Assembly (NCBI GenBank): GCA_030847615.1
Contig: JAUMIR010000002.1
Coordinates: 193,361,809 to 193,425,808 of the forward strand
From: Gambelia wislizenii
Lineage: Eukaryota > Chordata > Lepidosauria > Squamata > Crotaphytidae
Length of the DNA stretch: 64,000 bases
Direction of reading: 5' to 3'
A program made the position numbers and the translations under genes. Under the pieces are notes generated by a model. It was not told where the DNA came from. It saw only the letters and a program-made list of their open reading frames with translations, and searched no databases. Below are positions 1-11,385 of the stretch, one piece after another (positions within the stretch are counted from its first letter, which is position 1; the number at the start of each line of letters is the position of its first letter).

Positions 1-911
1 GCCCTGTATTAACATCAAAAATACAAGTTTTTGAGAACCAGAAGTAGTTTGCTTTGTGGGGCGGTTGTTTTTGGTAGTGTAGAAGGCCCCTGGAGGGTCC
101 CAGGGAATAAAAATGATCCCCAGATCTTTCTGCAGTTGACCACCCCTTGGCTATACAGTATGGTAATCATAACAGTCCAGCAAGGGAGTGGAACAATAAG
201 AGGAAGCATGGGCTTGAATCTTATTGGTTAGTCTCCTTCACTAGAGTAGACGCATTGATTCAGTGGGATTTACCTGTGTGTTGATTCACCATTCACCTAT
301 TGATTCAGTGGTTCTATTGTAGTTGGGAGCAACCAATAAAATTCAGGCTGTGGTCTCCTGCCATGTCCATTTTATTCTAGATTGGCAGGGCTGGTGGCCA
401 AACCTTTCCAGTGGCAGGGACATCTGTATATAGTTCGTCTACAGAAGCAAAGGCTGCAGTCTGATGCATGGTCTTGAAGAAGGCTGAAGACCATCTTTGT
501 GAAGAATGATAGTCTGGTTGATGAGTTGCTGTTTTATTAACAGAAGCTAGAAGAAATTCTTCCCATATATGAGAAACTCTTTGCAACATGTGGAATGTAA
601 ATCAATCAGAGTTTGAGAGGAGAGAAATATCTTACAAATAGTTGCTGCCTGCCAATAGAAGGGCATGAGAAACAGTCAGAAACACTGTTTGCAGTGGATA
701 TGAGAAACAGACAGACAGAACAAGGGGAATGGTTCTGAGTTAGCTTCAAATTCCAGGGATGGAGAGCTTTTGTTGAACTCCAGCTCCCACCAGTCCCACT
801 CAGCAGGGTCAGGCATGATAAGAGTTGAAAAAAAACAACCTCTGAAGGGTCACAGGTTTCCCATCCCTGGCTTAAACTCATAGTAATATAAAATACTGTA
901 TTAGATTAGAC
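1..911. other. Intronic DNA, no gene recognised
   Basis: This stretch lies upstream of the first MXRA7 exon seen here and is most likely part of its preceding intron. The short open frames in it show no family motif or splice context that I can support. I see no tandem repeat and no clear transposon until the hAT-like element that starts at 912. Confidence 0.5.
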
Positions 912-1297
912 CAGTGGTTCTTAACCTGTGGTCCAGGGACCCCCAGGGGTCCACAGTGTTCTCACAGGGGGTCCTCAAAGGCTTGAAGGCTGCTTGGCCC
1001 ATCTCCTTCCTGCAGCGGAGTGGCCACGTGACAGGAGCCAAGGCAACGGCTGGCTGGCTTGGCTTGCACATTGCCATTCTATCTGCTCCGGCCAAAAACT
1101 TGCAGGAAGAAGCAGGAGAGAAGTCTTCCTTCTCTCTCCAGTGCCTCTGAGGGAAAGTTTAATGGATGGTGTTATTGTATTATTGTTATTACCAGGTGTG
1201 GTGGTGGTTTTAAATATTTGAGTTAAGTCCTGGGGGGTCTGTGGCAACAAAAGATATTTGAAGGGGTTCCTGGTAAAGAAAAGGTTAAAAACCACTG
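912..1297. mobile_element. hAT-like non-autonomous DNA transposon, 386 bp
   Basis: The element begins CAGTGGTTCTTAACCTG and ends with the inverse form GGTTAAAAACCACTG. It is flanked by GATTAGAC (904-911) and GATTAGAT (1298-1305), an 8-bp target duplication with one mismatch, as expected for hAT elements. No transposase frame is present. A truncated relative of its left end occurs at about 50627-50682. Confidence 0.75.
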
Positions 1298-1753
1298 GAT
1301 TAGATTACAGTACAGTATTTGCAGTACAGCCCAGTATTGTCTGCTCTGAATGGCAGTCACTATCCAAAATCTTTTCCATCACCTGTTTCTTTTAACTGAA
1401 GGTGCCAGCAATTGAACAAAGCAAAGTTAAGCAAAGTTGGCTCTACCCTTGAGTTTATGATCCCTCTTTCAAGAGGAGGTTTGGGGACAGTCAAAAATCT
1501 GAAGCGTGGGTTTATAAATTTGCTGCCTGTCATAAAGAAACAATCCACTATGTTCAGTGTGTGTACATCCAAAGGCAATTAAGTTTTGCTGTGCTATCCT
1601 TGGAATTTGTCACTGAGTTGTTAGGGAGGTGGGATATCCATAGCAATTTGGAATCAAGTCCCCAGAAATTCATGGGACTAACTTCCAAATATCGGTAAGT
1701 ACAATAAGCTCAAGGTATCCTTCTCTGATGCATCTTCTTTCTCTCTTTTGTAG

Positions 1754-1850
1754 CAGATGAACAGTTCTCCTTTAAATATAGTCCTGGAAAAATGAGGGGA
1801 AGCCAGTATAAATCTATGATGACCAAAGAAGAACTTGAAGAAGAACAAAG
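1754..1850 (+). CDS. MXRA7: MXRA7 internal coding exon
   Basis: This is an internal exon of matrix-remodelling-associated protein 7, a small vertebrate protein whose molecular function is poorly known. A pyrimidine-rich tract and AG at 1752-1753 precede it, and a GTAGGT donor follows at 1851. A second possible acceptor AG at 1755-1756 would shorten the exon by three bases. Read from 1756 it gives a peptide with the stretches FSFKYSPGK and MMTKEELEEEQ, which I recognise as the conserved MXRA7 C-terminal region just before the last exon. The exon leaves two bases (AG) that the terminal exon at 26012 completes to an Arg codon, so the junction is in frame. Upstream exons lie outside the window. 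The gene name comes from remembered family similarity, not from a search. Confidence 0.82.
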
Positions 1851-1983
1851 GTAGGTTGGGCTTCTGTTAAGTCCATCACAGCACCTAGTGATTCTAACCT
1901 AGCTTCTATTGGTTGCACCTTACAACCAGAAATTAGTTGATTCTTGGTATATCTAACACTTTTTGTAAAGGATATTAGGATAT

Positions 1984-2312
1984 GTTCACACTAGCTATTG
2001 TTCTGGTAATGAAGGAGCAGCTAACCTCTCTGTGGTCACCTCATCATGAGGAACATTGCCTACTGGATCTGTTGGACTAAGAACAGCTCCAGCCTTTCAT
2101 TTCGATTCAGGTTCTTGAAGTGCCCAAAGAACATTCAGCATTTCTCTGAATAACAAGACCTAATATTGGTGGTGTTGTCAGCAGAGACCATCAGATAGAC
2201 TCAGAATGTACTGGTTTCCTGACATCCTCGGTTTCCCTTTCTTGGTAATTCTGTGGACTTCTGATGCAATAAGCCCTTCCATCATGAAAAGGAGTACATG
2301 ACTAGTGTGAAC
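1984..2312. repeat. Possible short terminal-inverted-repeat element
   Basis: GTTCACACTAG at 1984-1994 is repeated in inverse as CTAGTGTGAAC at 2302-2312. The 329-bp span would fit a small non-autonomous DNA transposon. I found no convincing target duplication and the inverted match is only 11 bp, so this is tentative. Confidence 0.3.
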
Positions 2313-4390
2313 TGCCATCTTTTATTTCCTTATTACCCAGAATACCCATGGGAATAATAATGCAACATAACTCCCATTGTGGAGCACTTCCAGGCTGCTG
2401 TTTATTGCAGCTTAGTTTGTGCATGAAGTGGTTGTGAAGTATAGCTGTGGGGCAAAACTTCTGGAGGGCCAAGGTTCCTTACCCTGGTATTAAAGACTGC
2501 AGATATCTGCTGCCTTGTATCTATCATGGTAAGATGCTGCCTGAAAAATATGGGAATTTTCCCCAGCCCTCAAAGATCATAAAAATGACCCTTGCAACCC
2601 CCCAATTCTGGAAAATGCCTGAGTGATATATTTTGGCTAGCATGAAGAAAACCATTGAACCATGCCCACTTGGTGCCATAAAATCAGAATATGTAATGCT
2701 TTTATTTAAAAAGTGATTTGTTGCCATTACTATGATGATTTGAAAACTCATTGTGTTACTTGTTGCTTTTTAAAAATACAGTTAGGATTGATAAGAGAAT
2801 AGAATAAAGCAAATAAATCCCTCTCTCCCTCAACATCTCTACAAATTCCCAAAAATGCCCTTTGAAAGAAACATTTTTTAAAATGAGGAGATGTTACTTA
2901 TTGCACCAGTACAAGAACTACACTACTTGTAACTCATTCCTTCCAAGGTCTGTGTAAGATGTGCAGCATACATCTAAATAAGATTACTCAGAACCATGTC
3001 CCAGTGAGTAGAAGAAAGATCATTTGTACACAAATGGGTTAATGGGTCCAGCAAGGTGGTGGCATCATTTTTGTGTGTGTGTGATAAAGTGTTCTTAGTT
3101 GCAGTCAGTCAACCAATGAGTTGTTTCTACATAAAGAAAATGATTAGAAAAGCAGTGGAATATGGGCCCATTTCTTGCTAATGGCTCGGTGATTCTCTCT
3201 CATTATTGTTGCTTCATGATGTGGTCAACAAAGTCTGCTTTGTCTTTTATCTCTGTTGTTTTTGTACAGTCTGTTTGGTTTCTGAGCTATATAGAAATGT
3301 GCTTCTTAACAGCAACCTGAGGTCAGATTCATCTGCAGCTACATGCTTGCAAACTCGTTGTTTAATCATTAGCTCCTTAAATCCTGACACTGCCTTTAAA
3401 AGCACAAATATTTTAAAAACAATAATACTATGGCACTTTAATCTTTGTTCCAATAACAATGAAGACTATAACGTCTGTAATTTAATATAACACAAATGTT
3501 TGTTGTTTATTCTGCTGAAACTCAGCTCAAATTTCTACTGTAGTTTTAGAAAACAAACCCAACACCCCTCCACTCCCAATTTGAATTTTAAATGAATACA
3601 GATCTAGAACTAAACATGTTCATAAGGGTATTAGCTCATTAAGTGGACCAAACTGTCTCTGATTTCTTCAAGTAGAAAAAGTAACAGATCAATTTGGAAT
3701 TAATTCATGAGCAAATAATTGGATGTAGGGCAGTCTCACCTGCTAAATTCAGTGGGTCTCAACTGACTTCAGTATAAATGTTTGGTGCAGTTGTGGACTG
3801 CACTCATGTGTCGGATCCAAATGGTGAGAGTAAACACATGCAATAGAGGACAAAATTTCTTTATGTTGAATAGCTGAGTAGTAGATGGGATTTCAGCAGA
3901 TGCTCATCCATTCAACACTGTTACATGACAAGCTGCATATTCCAGAATATCCTCTTATATAACTTTAAATAGTATTACTTTTTTTTTAAAAAAAAATCCA
4001 TCCTCTAGAGCATGTATTGGTCCTATCTTTAATATTTGATCCCAATGGTGCAAATGAGCAAACAAAATAGGCAAATAACAAATTAATATATAAATATGAA
4101 CAAGCTAGTAATCACCTGTCTCATGAAATTGCTTGCCAGGTAAGTGATCACATTGAAAAGCCAAATGGACAGAACAAATGAAACTACTGTATATATTCAT
4201 TTTTTAAAAGTGTGTATGTATGTTTTTGTGCATACATATACATTCTTTATACAGACATTTCTTTCTCTGAGCTTTATGTGGTCAGGGGAGATGGAGTTCA
4301 CACAATATGCTTACCAGCATATCTCTGGATTAGGGTAAAATTCCTTTTAGTCTTCATTTAAACATGAGTAGCACTGAAACAGCCCTTAAC

Positions 4391-4613
4391 TGATTGAGGT
4401 ATCCACGGATTCTGCATACACAGATTCCAGCATCCATGGCTTGAAAATATTTTTTAAAAATCCAAAAAGGCAAACCTTGATTTTGCTATTCAGTACTGTA
4501 TAAGGGACACCATTTTACTGCACTATTTATCTAATGGGACTTGAGCATCCATGGATTTTGGTATCCATGGGGAGACCTGTAACCAAAGTCCAGCGGGTAC
4601 CAAGGGCCCACTG
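4391..4613. mobile_element. TA-flanked pogo/Tigger-like repeat fragment
   Basis: The segment contains the repeated phrases GGTATCCATGG and AAGGGACACCATTT that recur at 32.8 kb and 55.8 kb, and it ends CCCACTG followed by TA. A clear left terminus is missing, so this looks like a partial copy. Assignment to the pogo/Tigger type rests on CAG-type termini and TA flanks of better copies at 29552 and 49520. Confidence 0.55.
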
Positions 4614-4642
4614 TATAAGCATTTATATTTCTAACTCAGAAA

Positions 4643-4860
4643 TGTATACAGGTTGCCTCCTGTATCTGCGGTACCAATATCCACAGTTTCAGTTATCCAC
4701 AGCTGCAACATAGTGACACATACCATAAAGTCACGCTGGAAAATGCCTAGAGGTGTCCTCTTTAGGAATCATAAAGTCTTCCAATGTAACTCTATGGTAT
4801 GTTTGTACCTTTATTTTAATAGGGTTTGCTATTATCCACAGTTTCATTTATAAATGGTAA
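4643..4860. mobile_element. Second fragment of the TA-flanked repeat type
   Basis: It contains the phrases TATCTGCGG, TATCCACAG and TTATCCACAGTTTCA, typical of this repeat group. Termini are degraded. It abuts the GT microsatellite at 4887. Confidence 0.45.
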
Positions 4861-4884
4861 GTCCAGGAATTTATCCCCTGTGGA

Positions 4885-4886
<2 letters not shown>

Positions 4887-4916
<30 letters not shown>
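4887..4916 (+). repeat. (GT)15 microsatellite
   Basis: An uninterrupted GT dinucleotide run of 30 bases. Confidence 0.97.
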
Positions 4917-4918
<2 letters not shown>

Positions 4919-5860
4919 TGTAACTAGAAAAGGCTTGGAGGCCATCTTGTCTGCCCAGTTGCTTACCCTTAGGAATGATCTCCTCACTTTGCTTTCCTTA
5001 ACAGAGGAGCCAAAATTCATTCATGGTTGGGTGAAATGTCTTCAGCTTGATGTGGTTACCACGTTGTCTCTTCTAAAGGGAGAGCTCTATGCTCATGTTG
5101 AAAATAAAATAAAAACAAATTATCAAAAATGCGTAATAAGGAAACAGGCGAGCTCCAATTACTGAGATCTATCAGTGAGCAGCCAAACTAATCTGATTTA
5201 AGCTTTGTTATAAGCTTATCATATACCTTAAACCTAAATTCATTTTCTTACTAGTACAGTAGTTCTTTGAGCTGTCTGAGGCATAGCTTTATTTACCAGA
5301 AATAATTGTAGTTACAGCGCTCAGGGCAGCTCCCCCACACATTCATGACATGATACAAAGAGTTCTTCTGTCTTCATGTGTATCAATAATGTGGAAAAAG
5401 TAGACTTGGGTGTTTCCAGGGAATCACTTTTGCTTCACTTACATGTCAAAATAGAATTTGCTTTCCTTTCTTGGTTGGTAATTTTTCAAATGTCAGTGAG
5501 GATTTGACATACTGAGCATTTTTTACCTCTTACCAGCTGCAGATGTTAGCTAAAAAAATTTTCTTGATACAGCAGCAGATAAAAGGGAGTCTTTTGGGAA
5601 CTATCCCAATGCATTGTGGTGTGAAATCTTGTTTCACCTTTTCCTGCTGGAGTTTCAACCCCTACTCTGTCCACTAGAGACTCTGGGTATGTCTCTGCTT
5701 GTGTGACTGCAAAGAGGGCCTTATCAAAGTACCCTATAGAATTGAACAAAAATTATGTATAGGAATTTTATATGGAAACCAAGATAACTGATAGAAAAAG
5801 CCATGTATACCACGAGCAACAAAGAGTCCTATGGGAACTTAAAGAATAAGAAATGTACTA

Positions 5861-5898
5861 TAGCACAAGCTTTCATGGAGTCTAGCCTACTTCATCAG
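5861..5898 (-). ncRNA. Hammerhead-ribozyme-like motif in a dispersed repeat (inverse copy)
   Basis: On the minus strand the segment reads CTGATGA (5898-5892), a degraded stem II, GAAA (5874-5871), then GC-TTGT-GC as a two-pair stem III, then TA at the expected cleavage position. The order matches a minimal hammerhead core. Stem II is poorly paired, so activity is doubtful. A plus-strand copy of the same repeat is at 6010. Confidence 0.45.
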
Positions 5899-6009
5899 TT
5901 GCATGCAGTGTGCCATCCAGGATTTTTTAAGTATTTAATTTCCCTGAGACCTTACTGACTATAGTCACACTGCATCCATACCTGAAATCCAAGGCAACAC
6001 CTCATCCTT

Positions 6010-6050
6010 CTGATGAAGTGGACTTTAGTCCAGGAAAGTTCAATGTGTCA
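6010..6050 (+). ncRNA. Hammerhead-ribozyme-like motif in a dispersed repeat
   Basis: CTGATGA (6010-6016) is followed by a perfect five-pair hairpin TGGAC-TTTA-GTCCA (6019-6032) and then GAAA (6034-6037). This is the conserved core order of a hammerhead ribozyme with a short stem II. The sequence that should form stem III has decayed compared with the inverse copy at 5861. A degenerate third copy at about 30648-30685 keeps GC-TTAT-GC. The host repeat is otherwise unclassified here. Confidence 0.5.
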
Positions 6051-6081
6051 TACATTTCTTACTCTTTAGTTGCTACAGGAC

Positions 6082-6116
6082 TTCTTTCTTTCCTTCCTTC
6101 CTTCCTTCCTTCCTTT
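6082..6116 (+). repeat. (CCTT)n microsatellite
   Basis: A run of about eight CCTT units. It interrupts the dispersed repeat that carries the hammerhead-like motif at 6010. Confidence 0.95.
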
Positions 6117-6349
6117 TGGTTGTTTTTGCTGCAACAGATGAACAACACACAACATGCATACTCATTGCTATATGTGATGTGCCACCTGTGTATGGCAGCA
6201 TACCGGCAGATAACTCCTGAAACTATACAACCAGGAAATAAATTGTGACCCGTTTGGAGGCTGGTAACAGACTGGCAAGCTGCATATGTTGCCCAGTCTA
6301 CACATTGCAGAGGTCTGCTTTATAAACATGTATTACTTGTGTAGAGCAG

Positions 6350-6480
6350 GGGCTGTTGAACTTGTGGTCTTCCAGGTATTGTTGAATTAATACTCCTAGT
6401 TTTTAAATCATAGCTAAGGCTGGCTGGAGCTGGCAGAATCTGGAGTCCAACCATATCTGGAGATCCAGTCCTGCAGTAGA
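6350..6480. mobile_element. Degraded foldback element
   Basis: The left part reads GTGGTCTTCCAGGTATTGTTG and the right part has the inverse-like TCCAACCATATCTGGAGATCC, with ATAGCTAAGGCTGGCTGGAGC between. This is the arrangement of the small foldback family also seen at 20103, 24520 and 34585. Confidence 0.5.
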
Positions 6481-8744
6481 ACTGTGAGAGATTCTCTAAC
6501 TTCCACTAAGGAGTTGTTCCACGGTGAACATGGCTGTTCCTCTGATCTTCCATCCAGTAGAAAAATGAATACGTAATTCTACAGGACAGCTTTTTCATAA
6601 GAGACAAATGTAGATGCTCTGTCACAGCTTCCTGTCTTGGACTGCAAGGATACCGTTGGCAATGGCAGTTTGCTTCCTGGTTGACAGCATTTTTGTGCTA
6701 TATGTGTACGCATATATCACCTTCCACAATTTACTTGGAATATTGAATGCTTGCTGTCTCTGTCTGTGCAGACTCCTTTGCATTTGCAAAATTCCCTCCA
6801 ACCTCCTGCACTAATTGCATTGGCAGATTGTTGCATTTCTTCTAACGGATTCTCTGTTTCTTGTCAATGTGCCATATTTTCTCTGTTTCTCTGTGTCTGT
6901 TTGTTTGTTTTTCCAAGCTCTAGTTTTGTTTTGTTTCCTCTTCCTCCCCTTACCTCTGAGTGCTGGTTGTGGCATCAGCAATTTTTCATTTCAGGCTTCT
7001 CCAAACCACCCTTCTTTCTAGCTGGTTTGTTGGGGCAGGGCTGCCTGCAGGTAAGGAGCTACACTGGATCAGCCAAGGGAAACCATGCCATCCACTACCC
7101 AATCCCTTTTATTCCCAATCCTTTGTGTGCGTGCGCATGCACACTTGTTTCCCTCCCCTTTTCACCCCCACCCCCAATCAGGCAGTGCCTGACAATGCTG
7201 CCATTTTGATGTGACCAAGGTTTGCTGCATTTATGTTACAGGATTGAGCTGACCTCTGACCTCACATCCCTGTAGCAAGTACCTTAGGTCCTCGGCCACA
7301 AACATTCTTACAAATCCTTTTGGTAAGGAGATGATGCATCTTAGTAGTAGTGGTACCACCTATAACCTCTGCTAATGTGATTTGAAACTAAAGTTGACCA
7401 TGTTTCCCTACCCCCCACCCTGCACCTTCCTTTTTCCCTTTCCATAACTAATTAGTCTCCTTGCCCTCTGTGCCCCATTTCATTTCCCATGAACACCACA
7501 AATCAAATCAATACTAAAAACAAAAACAAAACAGAGTCTTCCTAGTGGGATCCTAGATTGGCTCTTACTATCTATCCTCTGGTTAACTTCTCCTGGGTAG
7601 CATGAACTAAACAATTCAAGAGTGAGATGCAGGAGTTCAGCACCTCAGCTGTTAGGATCTAGGGATGGAAAGAGTATTCAAAATACTAGAAAGAAAGAAA
7701 GACAGACAGACAGACCATGTTTTTCAAATGTTGAGAAACCCTGGTGGGAAAAATCCTTGACTGACAAGAATCTTTGCAGTTTGGGACACAGTTGTTTTGT
7801 GCATTTTCTGTGTATGAAACAGCATTTTTGTGCAGAAACTACTGTTTCTATGCAAGACTACCACATTCACATTTTGCATAGACTAACTCCTGAATTACAA
7901 ATAGGTTTTGAAAACTGTGTAGTTTTCAAAGACTTTCTCACAGTGTGAAGAAAATCGCTAAAATTACTCATTGCTTCCTTCCAGAGGAAAATTAGTGGAT
8001 AATTACATCCCTTATTAGGATCTATACATCAGATTTCTGAGGGTGCATTCTTCAACTAAGAGTAGGAAACGTACCTCCCAGATCTGAACACTAGGGCTCC
8101 AGTCCAGTTGGCTCAATTGCTTGTGAGCTGGACAACCCTTCTTTCCATTCTGCATTAGGATTGAGTTTCTGACTGTAATCACTGCACCCTGTTGTGCCTA
8201 GAGCAAAGTTCCACCAAAAATGAATGGAATTCATCAGAAAAGTGATAATATATAACAGTGATAATAAGTGTGTTTCTATACAGGGACTCAGTTGGAGAGA
8301 ATGTGGCCCATCAAAGGCCTCACCTAATGTACTGACAGCTGTACTGAGAAATGACTCTTCTGTTTGAAGACCCTATTCTTAACTACTGCAGGGAACCCAT
8401 AATTCAAGTTAACACATGCATAAAACTCCCCTTCGAATCAATGGAATTTTAATAGAGTTTGTTTGGATTGTGCTTCTAAGTCTTTGATATTCGAAACATA
8501 TCTCCATTACAGGATACACTGCCCAGCCTGTCTGCTAAGCCCCTACTCAGGTGTTATTTAGTTATCTAAAGCTTGCATTTTGGCTTGACCAGACACCATG
8601 GAATAATGAGGCACTTTGCTGGTCATATAGGCATCAGAATAGGGGAAACATTATTTAAACTTGCTCAAGAGATCCAGGAATTTTAAAACTTGAGGAAAGA
8701 AAGACAGGCTTATCTGGATATGTGTTGTTTAGCATTTAAATAGC

Positions 8745-8945
8745 ATTTTCTGAGTATCACTTCGTGTACATTATCTTATTCATCCTTGTAACAACTTAGT
8801 AAGGTAGACTAGTGTTATTTTTTCCAAACTGAGGTGGGGAGCTGAGAAATTCCTTGCCCAAAACCACTTACTGACCTCATAGCTGAGGTTTGAACCTTTG
8901 GCTTCTTTATCATAAGCTCAGGTCTTTTAACTCCTAAGCTACTAC
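8745..8945 (+). mobile_element. MIR-like CORE-SINE
   Basis: The order TTATCTTATTCATCCTTGTA, AGTAAGGTAGACTA, CCAAACTGAGG, CTTGCCCAAAACCAC, ATAGCTGAGGTTTGAACC matches the MIR core and 3' region. Such SINEs are ancient in amniotes. The copy is diverged and has no clear duplication. Confidence 0.65.
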
Positions 8946-9743
8946 AGTTCTCATATGCTGCCTTGGGTTGACAGCCAGCCATTCACAAAACTGCAAAATG
9001 GATTACAAGGCAAGTTGGCTTCTCTGCTGCTGGTGTAAGTAAGTTTGACATTGGCAGGTGAAGCTTTTCAAATCAGGACCTAATGTTTATCAACGACTAA
9101 TTGCTCTGGATCAAAGTACTCTTCATAGCTACATGGATTGCTTCAAAATCTAAAAAGTTAATCTTGGCTGTCAGAGAGGTAATTTATGTGGTGTTCTGGA
9201 CATGTTAGCTTTCTTATCAGGGGTGATTTTAATGATCAGAAGAAAAAACACATTATTAAAAGACACTCAGCACTTCCCGGGGAAAGAAAATACAGCAGAG
9301 CTACTCCAAGCCAGAGGACAAGGAAATAAGACAAGAAGAGCAAAGCCGGAAAGTGGCTGAAGACCATGGCTTATGATTATGCTAAGGGCAAGCAAGCTAG
9401 GGGATCAATTTGAGATTAAAGCTCACCAGATTATAGCACAAAAGAAGAATGGGGGAGGGAGAAGGGAGAAGACATAGCTTCTGCTGGAGAAAGAGGACAA
9501 GAATGGGGGATATTGAGCAAACTATGAAACAGGAGTGAGGGGTCAAGAAAAGCCAAAACTTCCAGTTAGGAACTAAGTGGTACGAGCAGGGAAGGGACAC
9601 ACAGGAACAATTTAATCACTCTGCCCAGAAACCAACACAGTGGACTCTGTGTTGTCAGTTTCTCAAAGCTTTTGTTTTTATAGCTTATTTTCATTTCAAA
9701 CCCTTGGTTGGTAACTGGGAATTGGTGTCATTGCCCAGCATCA

Positions 9744-9866
9744 GTTCCAGGGAAAATTACTTGAGGGGGATTACAACTCCCAGAATCCCTCCAGCCAGCA
9801 TGGACAATAGCCAGACTGACTAGGGAATTCTAGAAGCTGTAGTTCCCAAAAGTAACTTTCCCCATC
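9744..9866. mobile_element. Small foldback MITE
   Basis: The left arm reads GGGAAAATTACTT and then TTACAACTCCCAGAATCCC. The right arm reads GGGAATTCTAGAAGCTGTAG and then AAGTAACTTTCCC. The arms are imperfect inverse complements, giving an element of about 120 bp. Partial relatives occur near 11586-11660, 15951-15985 and 50535-50590. Confidence 0.6.
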
Positions 9867-11076
9867 TGTGGTTCTAGGTTTTTTGAAGGAGAAGTTGGGA
9901 AAGATCCTTTCACAATGGTTCCTGCCCAACCCACTCCCCTCTCCTCCTCACTACTTGTGCTGCTGCTTCATTTGCCTCTCTGTTTATATCCAGTTGGCTT
10001 CATCTCCCAAGGAAAGCAAGGCCAAGGCAGAGGGACCAATGAACAGCCTGTAGCAGCAAGAAGGAAAAGCAATAAGGTCCTGGAGGCTCCAAGGGTTGGT
10101 GGTGACTTACTGGGCCATGAGCCTCTGCAGGTGCCTGGCAATGCCATCCTTGCCATGTTGCAGATAATCCTGTAAAACTATGAGCCTGTTCTATAATAAA
10201 GTGGCCTTTGGTTTGTAGCCAAAAGGCACAGTCCACAAGCCACTTCAGATGGCAAACTCTGCACTTAAACTAGGTTAGTTTCTTTGGCTTCAAGAGAGTG
10301 AACAGTTCCATTCCTGAAAACACTGCCTGAAAGGACATCCAACAGACTTCAATGGCAATTGTATTATGCATTTATTTATAGAATATTTATTTCTTCCCCA
10401 ATCTTTACCTGCTAATCCAGAGGTCTTAAAGCATGTATTGTAGAAACAGGATATATAACGCAAATTCAGTTGGTGATCTGTGAATTATCCAGTATATTCC
10501 CAGTTCTGTTCATGCTGGCATTTGATCCTGAAGGCTGCAAATTAGATTTTGAAGGAGGATCTAATTCTGGATCAGCTCCTTTCAGTTTATCTGGTTATTA
10601 TGGTGTATTCTTCTGTTTAAGGCAACATAAATTCCTGGGACAGGGGCGCCCTCTGTCGATCTTGGCAAGTCATTCTGGTTTGAAATTTGGTAAATCTCAG
10701 CTGCAAAATCACCTTTGCATTATATGGGCATATCCCAAACAGACTGAAACTTGTTATGGAATCAATCTCACCTCCAGAGAACCCTTGGGATTGTAGTTTG
10801 AAGGTTGCCGTCTTTCACAGAATTCTCAGCACCTTTCAAAATAACCGTTCCAAGTGTTTTGGGATGGCAGTGGGGGAAGCCTTGAGAGTCCGAGCAGTAT
10901 AAAACCAACACAGAATCTTAAGTGTAGCTATGCAAGGAGGGAGATACACAGATTTACTTAGTCACCAGGCTGTTGTTGCTTACGGAAGTCTTATGCAGAC
11001 TAAATTCCCCTTGTCTTGAGAAATTTCAGAGCAAGAAGGTTTGAAAAAAGTGTGCGTGTGTGTACGTGTACACATG

Positions 11077-11385
11077 TGCCTTCAAGCTGCCTGCCGACTT
11101 AATGGTGATCCCATGAATTTCATTGGCCTTTCTTAGGCCAAATCCAGACTACACAAATAATCCAGTTTGAAACTGGATTATTTACCATGCATTCTTCCTA
11201 TGGAATCCTGGGATTTGTAGTTTGGTGAGGCACCAGCACTCTTTGGCAGAGAATGCTAAAGACTTTGTAAAGTAATAGGAAGGAGCTATGGCAAAGAATC
11301 CAGTTTCAAACTGGATTATTTGTGTAGTGTGAATCAGGCCATAGGCAAGGAATATTCAGAGGTATCAAAGAGAGCACTTTGCCAC
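11077..11385 (-). mobile_element. SINE tail (minus strand) interrupted by a MITE
   Basis: GTGCCTTCAAGCTGCCTGCC and CCCATGAATTTCATTGG before the MITE, and GGCAAGGAATATTCAGAGG after it, together form the inverse of the tail seen in the 5S-type SINEs at 27463 and 29243. The two halves flank the element at 11139-11341, so the SINE is the older insertion. Confidence 0.6.
11139..11341. mobile_element. Foldback MITE with nested palindromes
   Basis: Both ends carry ACTACACAAATAATCCAGTT in inverse orientation, followed at each end by a self-complementary AATCCAGTTTGAAACTGGATT-type palindrome. TAGGC occurs on both sides (11134-11138 and 11342-11346), consistent with a short target duplication inside an older SINE. 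Confidence 0.7.
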
